DNA from: Mariprofundus aestuarium
GTDB lineage: Bacteria > Pseudomonadota > Zetaproteobacteria > Mariprofundales > Mariprofundaceae
Assembly (NCBI RefSeq): GCF_002795805.1
Contig: NZ_CP018799.1
Span: forward strand, 2,411,001-2,475,000
Reading direction: 5' to 3'
Length of the DNA: 64,000 nucleotides
The notes below the pieces were generated by a model, which saw nothing but the letters and a program-made list of their open reading frames with translations, was not told the DNA's origin and searched no databases. The translations under genes and the position numbers were made by a program. This document shows, piece by piece, positions 28,015 to 36,597 of this stretch (position 1 is the first letter of the stretch; every line of letters starts with the position of its first letter).

Positions 28015-28244
28015 TAATACAAATTCTGATATTCACCCGATTCAAACCGCCAGATACCTTGCTAACAGCCTTCTGGACTCAGATGACCCATATGACGCTA
28101 GGGGCAAAGATGGCAACATGTCGGGGCATATAGTCATCGTTATTTCGCAGCCATGATTAACATGCTCGTTAAGCTACCTACCCTTAAGAATTAAGATTGA
28201 TGCGATTGCAATCAAGCAGTAACGTAGGCGAAGAGAGGAGCAAC

Positions 28245-29942
28245 ATGGCAGCAATGAAAATTTCCAACAACAAGAAACGGAAGCTGATAACCCTCACCAG
28301 CCAGGCCATAGATTTGGCCAAAAAAGGGAAGCTGGAAATGGCCCTGCGGATCTGTGATCGGGCGGATCGCGAACACAAGAACTTTCCCGACATCATGTAT
28401 GCCCGCGGTTTGATTGCCGCCTTACAACAGGATTATGTCACTGCTATCACATGGATGGGGCAAGCCTGTCAGGCCGCGCCGAAATCCCAGCAATTTCAGA
28501 TCAATTATGCCAGCTGTCTGCTTTTAAATCATCAGGAAGAGGATGCGGCCAAACTTTATTCGAAGATACTCGCACACTCACCACGCCTGTTCGAATCTGC
28601 CAATGGATATGAGTCATATGGTTCAGCACTTGAGGCCATCGGAGAATTCAGGCACGCCATTCAACTTTTTGAAAAAGGTCTAAACATCAACCCAAACAAT
28701 TTAGCACTGCTCCAGAAACTCATCTCACTGCGTAACAACTTGCAGGAAAGCAAAACAGTACTGCCTATGCTTGAAGGTTTACATGCAGTTGATCCCAGCA
28801 ATGCCGATCTACTCTTCAGCATTGGCGTATGTCTTGTCCGCGAGGGGAATATGGAATCTGCGAAAGCACGCTTCAAGGAAGCACTGTCCCTTAACCAGCA
28901 TCATGCAAAGGCACTCAGCATGTTACTGCGCAACGATCCCGATGCTGAATGGGAAACAAACCTTGCCACCATGCGTGAGATTTACGATCAAGCAGGCTCA
29001 ACCATTGAATCGCAAATTACAGCCGCCTTTGCGCTGGGACGGGCGGCTGACAGAAACTCACAATACGAACAGGCTTTTACCTGTTATGCCAAGGGAAACC
29101 GCTTGCGGCGAGAGTTTGTAAACTATGATGAAAGCGAGCAGGAGAACTTGCATCAGACCGCTTCAGGTTCGTTCCCTGCCACGCGTTTTATTGACCCGGT
29201 CAGCACAGAGGCCAATGCAGCAGCCCCGATATTTATTATTGGAATGCCCCGGTGCGGTTCAACATTATTGGAACAGGCGTTGTCACGCCACCCTGCATTG
29301 AAACCGTCCGGAGAAACTGATGCCATGCAGCAATCCATCGCTGGTCGCAAGCGCAAGGTGAGTAATCCGCTGCTCATCGAAAGATTGGCATCTCTGAATA
29401 ATGCAGAACTCCTGACTGTCGGACAGGAGTACTCACGAAGACTGCAACAGGAATATCTCCTTGATGGGCGGGTAATTGATAAAACCCTGAACAACTATCT
29501 GTATGCTGGCGCTATTGCCAAAGCCCTGCCCCAAGCACGCATCATCCATGTCAGGCGTGAGGCAATGGCCTCCTGTCTCTCCATGTTTCAGGAGGATTTT
29601 GCCGATGCCGTGCCTTACTCCCTTGAAATTGGCGAGCTCGGGCGCCAATACGCACGTTATCAGCGACTGATGCAGCATTGGCGCGAAGTTCTTCCGGAGG
29701 GAGTCATGCTGGAAGTGAGCTATGAGGATCTTGTGACTAATCCTGAAAGCGAACTGCGTCGACTGCTCGAAGGTTGCAACCTAGAGTGGTACGAGGAGTG
29801 CATAGCTACGCATAAGGCTACAGGTTCGGTAGCCACCGCCAGCCTCGTCCAAGTACGCAAACCGATTCATCAAAAATCAGTGGCGCGTTGGAAGCACTAC
29901 GAAAAACAACTAGAACCTATCAAACAGCACCTTCTGGCGTGA
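28245..29942 (+). CDS. TPR-repeat sulfotransferase, paralogue 2
   Basis: A 565-residue paralogue of the previous gene with the same order: TPR helices, then a sulfotransferase domain (GMPRCGSTLLEQ at about 333, IIHVRREAMASCLSMF, KPIHQKSVARWKHYEKQLEP). The start MAAMKISNNKK aligns with MAVTIKLSNNKK of paralogue 1 and has GAGGAG upstream; the open frame extends to 28197 but is not supported. A few extra residues occur in the third TPR (GYESYGSALEAIGEF against GYGVALEAIGEF). The 50 bases before both starts share GATGCG, CAAGCAGTAA and CAACATGGC blocks. The tandem copy is therefore a local duplication including the leader. Confidence 0.85.
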   Translation: MAAMKISNNKKRKLITLTSQAIDLAKKGKLEMALRICDRADREHKNFPDIMYARGLIAALQQDYVTAITWMGQACQAAPKSQQFQINYASCLLLNHQEEDAAKLYSKILAHSPRLFESANGYESYGSALEAIGEFRHAIQLFEKGLNINPNNLALLQKLISLRNNLQESKTVLPMLEGLHAVDPSNADLLFSIGVCLVREGNMESAKARFKEALSLNQHHAKALSMLLRNDPDAEWETNLATMREIYDQAGSTIESQITAAFALGRAADRNSQYEQAFTCYAKGNRLRREFVNYDESEQENLHQTASGSFPATRFIDPVSTEANAAAPIFIIGMPRCGSTLLEQALSRHPALKPSGETDAMQQSIAGRKRKVSNPLLIERLASLNNAELLTVGQEYSRRLQQEYLLDGRVIDKTLNNYLYAGAIAKALPQARIIHVRREAMASCLSMFQEDFADAVPYSLEIGELGRQYARYQRLMQHWREVLPEGVMLEVSYEDLVTNPESELRRLLEGCNLEWYEECIATHKATGSVATASLVQVRKPIHQKSVARWKHYEKQLEPIKQHLLA

Positions 29943-29995
29943 TAGCGCTACTATAGCCTGAGTAATCGGTTCATCTATCATCTACTCTATCTATA

Positions 29996-30001
29996 TATAA
30001 T
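29996..30001 (+). promoter_or_regulatory. -10 box before gshA
   Basis: A consensus TATAAT lies 16 bases upstream of the gshA ATG. The -35 region is not convincing. Confidence 0.4.
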
Positions 30002-30017
30002 AGGATAACCTGTCGCT

Positions 30018-31361
30018 ATGACTTCACACCTTACCCTGGATGATCTGACCAACTGGTTTGCCGAAGGCAATAAACCTCGCGACCAATGGCACATCGGCAC
30101 TGAACATGAGAAAATCGGCTTCTGCATGGATACGCTCAGGCCTATCCCTTATGAGGGGGAGAGAAGCATCCAGAGCCTGCTGACCCTTCTGGCAGACAAG
30201 GACTGGCAACCGGTAGAGGAGAGTGGAAAAATCATCGCCCTGAAAAAGGGAATGGCTTCGATCACACTTGAGCCTGGAGGCCAGCTCGAACTCTCCGGCG
30301 CGCCCCTTGAAACCATCCACCAGACCTGCGAGGAGACCACCAGCTATCACAGAATCCTCAAAACGATCACTGACGAACTTCGTATCGGTTTTCTTGCCAT
30401 GGGTTTCCAGCCGAAGTGGCAACGCAGTGATATCCCGCTAATGCCGAAAGCGCGTTACAACATCATGCGCAACTACATGCCGCAGGTCGGCAGTGGCGGA
30501 CTGGATATGATGATGCGCACAGCTACGGTACAGGCTAACCTCGATTACGGCTCCGAAGCGGACATGGCGCAAAAGATGCGCATCGCCCTCTGCCTGCAGC
30601 CACTGGTCACCTCCCTCTATGCCGCAAGCCCGTTTGAAAACGGCAAACCATCCGGTTTCCTTTCCCGTCGCGGGGCCTGCTGGCTCGACACCGACACAAA
30701 ACGCACCGGTATCCCGGCTTGCGCCTTTGAAAATGACTTCGGCTTCGCGGCTTACACTGAATGGGCGCTGGATGCACCGATGTACTTCGTTATTCGCGAT
30801 CATATATATATAGATTGTGCCGGCGCCAGCTTCCGCGACTTTATGGATGGCAAGCTTGAGCAGCTGCCCGGTGAGTTCCCGGGCATCGAAGATTGGGAGC
30901 TGCATATATCCACCCTATTCCCCGACGTTCGCCTGAAACAGTACATGGAGATGCGCGGTGCAGATGCGGGCCCCTGGCCATGGATCTGCTCACTCTCCGC
31001 CCTCTGGAAAGGGCTTCTTTACGATGAACAGGCCCAGCAAAAGGCATGGGAGATGATTGCCGACTGGTCTCATGCCGAGGTGGTTCAGCTCAGGGAAGAG
31101 GTTCCAAAAAGCGCCTTGGCAACTCCTTTCAGGAAGACAACCGTCCTGCAGCTTTGCAAACAGATGCTTCAGATCAGCCGAAGTGGCCTTGAACGTATTG
31201 ATGCCAGCAACAGTGCCGGAGAGAATGAAACCATCTTCCTCAAGCCGCTCGAAAGCGCAGTCGCATCAGGCCAGACGCAGGCTGAGTTCTGGCTGAAGCT
31301 CTATAACGGCGCCTGGAATAAAAATATCGACCGCGTCTTCTTCGAGGCAATGCATATTTGA
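30018..31361 (+). CDS. gshA: glutamate-cysteine ligase (plant/proteobacterial type)
   Basis: A 447-residue enzyme for the first step of glutathione synthesis. It matches the plant-like GshA group rather than E. coli GshA: WHIGTEHEKIGF, GASITLEPGGQLELSGAP in the form MASITLEPGGQLELSG, MPKARYNIMRNYMP and TATVQANLDYGSEADM are all present. Cytoplasmic. Glutathione made here would be the substrate of GloA (58.9 kb) and gamma-glutamyltransferase (left edge). Confidence 0.92.
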   Translation: MTSHLTLDDLTNWFAEGNKPRDQWHIGTEHEKIGFCMDTLRPIPYEGERSIQSLLTLLADKDWQPVEESGKIIALKKGMASITLEPGGQLELSGAPLETIHQTCEETTSYHRILKTITDELRIGFLAMGFQPKWQRSDIPLMPKARYNIMRNYMPQVGSGGLDMMMRTATVQANLDYGSEADMAQKMRIALCLQPLVTSLYAASPFENGKPSGFLSRRGACWLDTDTKRTGIPACAFENDFGFAAYTEWALDAPMYFVIRDHIYIDCAGASFRDFMDGKLEQLPGEFPGIEDWELHISTLFPDVRLKQYMEMRGADAGPWPWICSLSALWKGLLYDEQAQQKAWEMIADWSHAEVVQLREEVPKSALATPFRKTTVLQLCKQMLQISRSGLERIDASNSAGENETIFLKPLESAVASGQTQAEFWLKLYNGAWNKNIDRVFFEAMHI

Positions 31362-31458
31362 TTCATATGGCTGCGGGCTTACTCTCTGGCCTAATAAACA
31401 CTCCGCAAGGCGTGCCCTTGCTACGCTTACGAATTCGTTCCACCTGAATTTGCCGAAG

Positions 31459-31815
31459 TTAAGCTGTAATCTCGATGGTATTGCCATCCGGATCTCGGCA
31501 GAAGAGTGCCTGCCTGCCTGATCTGCTCAGGGTGAATGGGATCTTCGCAGCATCTAGCCTCTGGCGAACCTGATCAAATTCTTCACTTTGCAGGGCGATA
31601 TGGTTATCGCGTCCGCCGTGGGCAGGCCTTTCACATCCGGCATAGGGATTCTCAAGTTGCATCAGGTGGATTTGCTGCCCCTCTTCCAGCCCGTACCACA
31701 ACCCGTCAAAGCCAAGGTCTGGCCGCGCAACCCTTTTCAGGCCCAGAATGTTCTCGTAATAAAGCGCTGCTCGTTCCAGATCAGAAACTATCAAGCCTGC
31801 ATGTACTATCCTCAT
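31459..31815 (-). CDS. VOC-family (glyoxalase/bleomycin-resistance fold) protein
   Basis: About 118 residues. Two beta-alpha-beta-beta-beta modules of the VOC fold: [20 protein letters not shown] with ENILGLKRV, and HIALQSEEFDQVRQRL with CRDPDGNTIEIT. The metal-ligand-like His near the start and the closing Glu are present. The substrate cannot be told; the class includes lyases, dioxygenases and isomerases. The ATG overlaps the stop of the ROK kinase gene by 4 bases, so the two are coupled; a longer frame to 31833 lies inside the kinase gene. Confidence 0.85.
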   Translation of the reverse strand: MRIVHAGLIVSDLERAALYYENILGLKRVARPDLGFDGLWYGLEEGQQIHLMQLENPYAGCERPAHGGRDNHIALQSEEFDQVRQRLDAAKIPFTLSRSGRQALFCRDPDGNTIEITA

Positions 31816-32747
31816 TCGTGCCCCCATAACCACGCAGCCCCACGAACACCGGACGAGTCACCGTGCTTCGGAGGCAGCAGGCGCGTACGCACCTCGTCAG
31901 AAAAGATATAGGAGCCCCACAGCTTCGGCACTTCATCATAAAGCCGCTTGATATTCGACATGCCGCCCCCCAATACAATGACGTCCGGATCAAGGATATT
32001 GATTACTCCCGCCAGCGCACGTGCCAATCGGTCAGAGTAGCGCTCCAGCGTAAACCGGCAGAGAGAGTCACCTTTCTCGACTCCGGCAAAGATCTCCTCC
32101 GCTGTCATCAGCCCGCCGCCTGAGCGCAGGTGATCATCGGCCATGGCAGGCCCAGAAAGCCAAGTCTCGATACACCCTTTGCGGCCACAGTAACAGTCAT
32201 GCCCGGAGAGCTCGCTGCCGAATGGCGATGGCAGCGGATTATGTCCCCATTCACCTGCGATACTGTTCACACCGCTAATCACATGTCCGTTTGCAACGAT
32301 ACCACCGCCAACCCCGGTACCAAGAATCACGCCAAACACAACACCTGCTCCGGCAGCTGCGCCATCCATCGCCTCTGAGAGCGCAAAACAGTTGGCATCG
32401 TTGCTCATCTTCACCTGCTGTCCAAGCAGCCTCTCCAGATCCTCTTTCAGAGGCTGCCCGTTCAGACAGGTGGAGTTACAGTTTTTCATCAAACCGCTTT
32501 TCAGCGAAATCGCGCCGGGCGTACCGACACCAACCGTTGCCTGCAGTCCTAGGCTTGCCTCTGCTTCTGCAACCATGCTCCCGATCAGCGCACCGATTGC
32601 CCGGTAATCCCCGGCCGGTGTAGAACGCCGGAAACGGAGCAACTCATGCCCCGTTGCATCCAGGGCAATCAGTTCGATTTTAGTGCCGCCAAGATCGATC
32701 CCTATGCGCACACCGGTTTCAGAAACGTTGTTCATGCAGCTTATCAT
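31812..32747 (-). CDS. ROK-family sugar kinase
   Basis: A 311-residue kinase of the ROK group (fructokinase/glucokinase/N-acetylhexosamine kinase). Visible: ATP-binding [32 protein letters not shown], catalytic [24 protein letters not shown], the ROK zinc motif [18 protein letters not shown] with preceding EWGHNPLP, and [10 protein letters not shown]. The sugar is not decided by sequence; the SGPA after the zinc motif resembles fructokinase-type members. Met at 32735 is an alternative start. It is divergent from folD. Confidence 0.88.
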   Translation of the reverse strand: MISCMNNVSETGVRIGIDLGGTKIELIALDATGHELLRFRRSTPAGDYRAIGALIGSMVAEAEASLGLQATVGVGTPGAISLKSGLMKNCNSTCLNGQPLKEDLERLLGQQVKMSNDANCFALSEAMDGAAAGAGVVFGVILGTGVGGGIVANGHVISGVNSIAGEWGHNPLPSPFGSELSGHDCYCGRKGCIETWLSGPAMADDHLRSGGGLMTAEEIFAGVEKGDSLCRFTLERYSDRLARALAGVINILDPDVIVLGGGMSNIKRLYDEVPKLWGSYIFSDEVRTRLLPPKHGDSSGVRGAAWLWGHE

Positions 32748-32785
32748 TGTCTGTTCCGAGGCTTACTGCAACAATGCGCAGCCAT

Positions 32786-33655
32786 ATGGACACACATACT
32801 GCAAACATCCTCGACGGCAAAGCCCTTTCCGATCGCCTGCGTGGCGAAATCGGTAAAGAGGCTGCCGAACTGACACAAAAACATGGCCGGGCTCCGGGCC
32901 TTGCCGTGATTATTGTCGGCAATGACCCCGCTTCGCACGTCTATGTCAAAAACAAGAAACTGGGCTGCGAAAAGGCAGGGATTCACTCCTTCTCGCACGA
33001 GCTTCCTGCCGATACCTCCCAGCAGCACCTGCTCGGACTGATCTCTGAACTTAATCAGAATCCAAAGGTGGATGGCATTCTGGTACAGCTTCCAGCTCCC
33101 AAACACATTGACCCTGAGACGATCATTGAAGCGATTGATCCGGGCAAGGATGTCGACGGCTTTCATCCGTATAACGTCGGACGACTTGCTGCACGTCAAC
33201 CCTCACTGCGCTCCTGTACGCCATACGGCTGCATGAAGCTGCTGGCTGAAACCGGCCTTGACCTGCACGGCATGGAGTGCGTGATTGTCGGCGCCTCCAA
33301 TATCGTCGGTCGTCCGATGGCGCTCGAGCTGCTGCTGGCCGGAGCAACCGTTACTATCTGCCACCGCTTCACTGAAAACCTGCAGAGCCATATTGAGCGC
33401 GCTGAGATTGTTATTGCCGCAGCAGGCAAACGCGGCCTGATCAAAGGTGAATGGATTAAACAAGGGGCCATCGTTATCGATGTTGGCATCCACCGGCTTG
33501 AGGATGGCTCGCTGACTGGCGATGTCGAATTTGATGAGGCAAGCAAGAAGGCCGGCTGGATTACGCCGGTACCGGGCGGTGTCGGACCTATGACGATCAC
33601 CATGCTACTGGCTAACACCGTGCAGGCATTCAAAATACACGTAGGGGACGAGTAA
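32786..33655 (+). CDS. folD: methylenetetrahydrofolate dehydrogenase / cyclohydrolase
   Basis: A 289-residue bifunctional enzyme interconverting 5,10-methylene-, methenyl- and 10-formyl-THF with NADP. Motifs: [20 protein letters not shown] with the catalytic Lys, [30 protein letters not shown], the NADP loop [15 protein letters not shown] and [15 protein letters not shown]. The start at 32786 is chosen because upstream codons overlap the divergent kinase start. Its TAA overlaps the gcvT ATG (TAATG), placing the C1-carrier enzyme at the head of the glycine cleavage operon. Confidence 0.97.
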   Translation: MDTHTANILDGKALSDRLRGEIGKEAAELTQKHGRAPGLAVIIVGNDPASHVYVKNKKLGCEKAGIHSFSHELPADTSQQHLLGLISELNQNPKVDGILVQLPAPKHIDPETIIEAIDPGKDVDGFHPYNVGRLAARQPSLRSCTPYGCMKLLAETGLDLHGMECVIVGASNIVGRPMALELLLAGATVTICHRFTENLQSHIERAEIVIAAAGKRGLIKGEWIKQGAIVIDVGIHRLEDGSLTGDVEFDEASKKAGWITPVPGGVGPMTITMLLANTVQAFKIHVGDE

Positions 33656-34746
33656 TGTCAGAGCTGGCAAAAACACCGATGTTTGATGAACACGTGAGCC
33701 TCGGCGGCAAGATGGTTCCCTTCGCCGGCTTTGAGATGCCGGTGCAGTACAAAAATGGCGCTCTGAAAGAGTACACCTTTGTGCGCGAAGGTGGCGCAGG
33801 CATATTTGACATCACCCATATGGGACAGGTGCGCGTATCAGGGTCTGATGCTCGACCTTTCCTGCAGTATGTTACCACCAATGATCTGGCAAAACTCGCC
33901 TGTGGGCAGGTGCACTACTCCGCCCTTCTCAATGATTCAGGCACCTTCATCGATGATATCACTACTTACAAGATTTCAGATAGCGAATACTACCTCTGCA
34001 TCAATGCCGCCAACCGCTTTAAGGATGTGGCGCACCTTCAGAACGAAGCAAAATCCTTCGATGTGAATGTGTCCGATGAGTCGGATGACACCACGCTGCT
34101 GGCACTGCAGGGGGGCGCCGCACAGACTGCTCTGCAACCCTTGGTTGATACCGACCTTGAGAAGATCGGCTACTACAAATTTGCGCAGGTGAAAGTAGCA
34201 GGTACAAACGGCATTGTGTCGCGCACCGGCTACACCGGCGAAGATGGCTTCGAGATCTATATTCCGAATGCCATTGCGGTGGCCGTCTGGAAACAGCTGC
34301 TGGCCAACGGCGCTGAGCCGATTGGCCTTGCCGCCCGCGACATGCTTCGCACCGAGATGGGCTATGCGCTCTACGGCCATGAAATATCGGACAGCGTCAC
34401 GCCCGTAGAGGCGAAGCTGATGTGGATTACCAAGCTCGATAAGGGTGACTTTATCGGCAAGGCTGCTGTTGAAATGCGTCGGGCCGAAGGTCCAGAACAG
34501 CGTCTGATCGCCATCAAGCTGACCGGCCGCGGCATTCCGCGTGAGCACTACAAGGTGTTTGCCGATGGTGTCGAAACCGGCAAGATCACCTCGGGCATGT
34601 TCAGCCCCATGGCTGGCGGTGTTGCGCTGGCCTATGTCAAACCGGAACACGCCGATGCTGGCGCGTTGAGTGTTGAGATTCGCGGCAAAGCCGTTCCTGC
34701 CGAGCGTACAACTTTACCGTTTGTGCGCAGCAACGTCCGGCGCTAA
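33655..34746 (+). CDS. gcvT: glycine cleavage system T protein (aminomethyltransferase)
   Basis: A 363-residue protein that moves the aminomethyl group from lipoyl-GcvH to THF, giving methylene-THF and ammonia. Typical motifs: FDITHMGQVRVSG, GQVHYSALLNDSGTFIDDI, RTGYTGEDGFEIY, GLAARDMLRTEMGYALYG and TSGMFSPM. It follows folD without a gap and precedes gcvH by 40 bases. Confidence 0.97.
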   Translation: MSELAKTPMFDEHVSLGGKMVPFAGFEMPVQYKNGALKEYTFVREGGAGIFDITHMGQVRVSGSDARPFLQYVTTNDLAKLACGQVHYSALLNDSGTFIDDITTYKISDSEYYLCINAANRFKDVAHLQNEAKSFDVNVSDESDDTTLLALQGGAAQTALQPLVDTDLEKIGYYKFAQVKVAGTNGIVSRTGYTGEDGFEIYIPNAIAVAVWKQLLANGAEPIGLAARDMLRTEMGYALYGHEISDSVTPVEAKLMWITKLDKGDFIGKAAVEMRRAEGPEQRLIAIKLTGRGIPREHYKVFADGVETGKITSGMFSPMAGGVALAYVKPEHADAGALSVEIRGKAVPAERTTLPFVRSNVRR

Positions 34747-34786
34747 ATTTAACGCCGAAGTTTTTTCAAACAATTGAGGAGAGACC

Positions 34787-35161
34787 ATGACTATTCCTGC
34801 TGACCTGAAATATACCAAAGACCATGAGTGGGTACGTATTGATGGCGATATCGCCACTTTCGGCATTAGTGACCATGCGCAGGAAGCACTGGGTGACATC
34901 GTATTCGTTGAACTGCCGGAGGTTGGCCGCAGCGTTGATGCCGGTGAAGCCTATGCCGTGGTTGAATCGGTCAAAGCCGTTTCCGACGTCTACGCACCGG
35001 TAGCGGGCGAAGTGATCGAGGTAAATGAAGAGCTCGAAGGCGAGCCCGAAAAGGTCAACAGTGATGCCTACGGTGCAGGCTGGATCGCCAAGGTTAAAAT
35101 GAGCGGCGCCACACTCGAGTTGATGAGTGATGATGAGTACAACACCTTCCTTGAAGAGTAA
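34787..35161 (+). CDS. gcvH: glycine cleavage system H protein
   Basis: A 124-residue lipoyl carrier. The lipoylated residue is Lys63 in [14 protein letters not shown]; the N-terminal [11 protein letters not shown] and [13 protein letters not shown]-type segment (here [14 protein letters not shown]) are standard. GAGGAGA precedes the ATG. It is followed by a hairpin terminator, so the upstream genes can be expressed in excess over the P-protein genes. Confidence 0.97.
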   Translation: MTIPADLKYTKDHEWVRIDGDIATFGISDHAQEALGDIVFVELPEVGRSVDAGEAYAVVESVKAVSDVYAPVAGEVIEVNEELEGEPEKVNSDAYGAGWIAKVKMSGATLELMSDDEYNTFLEE

Positions 35162-35180
35162 CCATCAGCTGCTGTGATAG

Positions 35181-35218
35181 AAAAAGCTCGGAAGGCCACA
35201 CCGCTTTCCGGGCTTTTT
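35181..35218 (+). terminator. intrinsic terminator between gcvH and gcvPA
   Basis: Stem AAAAAGCTCGGAA (35181-35193) with TTCCGGGCTTTTT (35206-35218), one G-U pair, ending in a T run. It is probably partial, since gcvPA starts 33 bases later. Confidence 0.85.
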
Positions 35219-35250
35219 ACTTTTAATTCAATAGATAAACCGGGAATAAA

Positions 35251-36597
35251 ATGAGATTTTTGCCGCATACGGATACCGATAGAAAAGCGATGCTGGAGAC
35301 GATGGGAGTTTCCACCCTCCGCGATCTTTTTACTGATATTCCAGCTGAGTTCCAGATTGACAAGGGCAGCCTAGAGATTGCCAGTACACTCTCCGAAGCG
35401 GGCATCGTGCGCAAGTTCACCCGGGCTTCCGAGAAGAATCGCAACGCCACCAATAGCGCCTATTTTCTCGGTGGCGGCACCTATCACCACTTCGTCCCTG
35501 CAGTCGTTGATTATGTCATCTCGCGCGGCGAGTTCCTGACCGCCTACACCCCCTACCAGCCGGAGATCTCACAGGGCACGCTGCAGGCACTGTTTGAATT
35601 CCAGACCATGATCGCACGACTGACCGGCATGGATGTATCCAACGCCTCGATGTATGAGGCTGCTACGGCAACAGCAGAAGCGGCCCTTATGGCGCGCCGC
35701 GTGACCCGCAAAACACGCGTGGTAATGGCCGGATCGGTAAATCCGCGCTACCGCAGCGTCACGGCTAACTATCTATCCCGCCTGGACGGTGAATATGTCG
35801 AAGTCGACATGGGCGCCTTCGGCACCGACCTGGAAAAGGTGATTGCCGCCATTGATGCAACTACCGCCTGTGTGATCGTACAGTACCCGGACTTCTACGG
35901 ATCAGTTTATGATCTGGCTCCACTACGTGCTGCATGTGATGCCGCCAAGTGCCTGATGGTGGTCGCCTTCTCCGACATCTCCGCCTTCGCACTGATCGAG
36001 TCCCCCGGCGCCATGGGTGCCGACATTGCGGTCGGCTCCGGCCAGTCGCTCGGGATCCCGATGGGATTCGGTGGCCCACACCTGGGACTGTTCACCTGCA
36101 AACAGAAGTACCTTCGGCAGATGCCCGGACGTGTCTGTGGCCTGACCACTGATGTGAATGGCAAGCGCGGTTTCGTACTCACCCTCTCCACCCGTGAACA
36201 GCATATCCGCCGTGAAAAGGCGACCAGCAACATCTGCTCTAATCAGGGACTTATGTGTACGGCAGCGGCTACATACATGGCACTGATGGGGGATGCGGGT
36301 CTTGAAAAGGTAGCTATGCACTCGGCCGCTGCCCTGCAATCGTTGATCTCACAACTGCCTGCACATGTGAGTGCGGCCAGTGGCGCACGTTACAACGAAA
36401 CCGTATTAAGCTTTGTCGATAATGCGGCGCGCGACCGCTTCCTCGCTGCAGCTCGTGAAAAGGATATCTTTGCCGGCATTCCGCTGGAGCAGGTTGACCC
36501 GGCCGCAGAAACCAACCACCTACTGGTCGCCACCACCGAAATGGTGGAAGAGGCCGATATCACCGGCTTCCTGTCAGCTTTGGAGGTAGCAAAATGA
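35251..36597 (+). CDS. gcvPA: glycine dehydrogenase (decarboxylating) subunit 1
   Basis: A 448-residue N-terminal half of the two-gene P protein. Motifs: MRFLPHTDTDRKAMLETMG, SAYFLGGGTYHHFVPAVVD, TAYTPYQPEISQGTLQALFE, NASMYEAATATAEA and GFGGPHLGLF. It pairs with GcvPB to make the PLP enzyme that decarboxylates glycine and loads GcvH. Its 3' end overlaps gcvPB by 4 bases, keeping subunits 1:1. Confidence 0.97.
   Translation: MRFLPHTDTDRKAMLETMGVSTLRDLFTDIPAEFQIDKGSLEIASTLSEAGIVRKFTRASEKNRNATNSAYFLGGGTYHHFVPAVVDYVISRGEFLTAYTPYQPEISQGTLQALFEFQTMIARLTGMDVSNASMYEAATATAEAALMARRVTRKTRVVMAGSVNPRYRSVTANYLSRLDGEYVEVDMGAFGTDLEKVIAAIDATTACVIVQYPDFYGSVYDLAPLRAACDAAKCLMVVAFSDISAFALIESPGAMGADIAVGSGQSLGIPMGFGGPHLGLFTCKQKYLRQMPGRVCGLTTDVNGKRGFVLTLSTREQHIRREKATSNICSNQGLMCTAAATYMALMGDAGLEKVAMHSAAALQSLISQLPAHVSAASGARYNETVLSFVDNAARDRFLAAAREKDIFAGIPLEQVDPAAETNHLLVATTEMVEEADITGFLSALEVAK

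Noticed and set aside
32748-32785. Glycine riboswitch before the folD-gcv operon
   Set aside because: Just 38 bases separate the divergent starts, too short for the tandem glycine aptamers; the gcvT-gcvH and gcvH-gcvPA gaps do not fit either.
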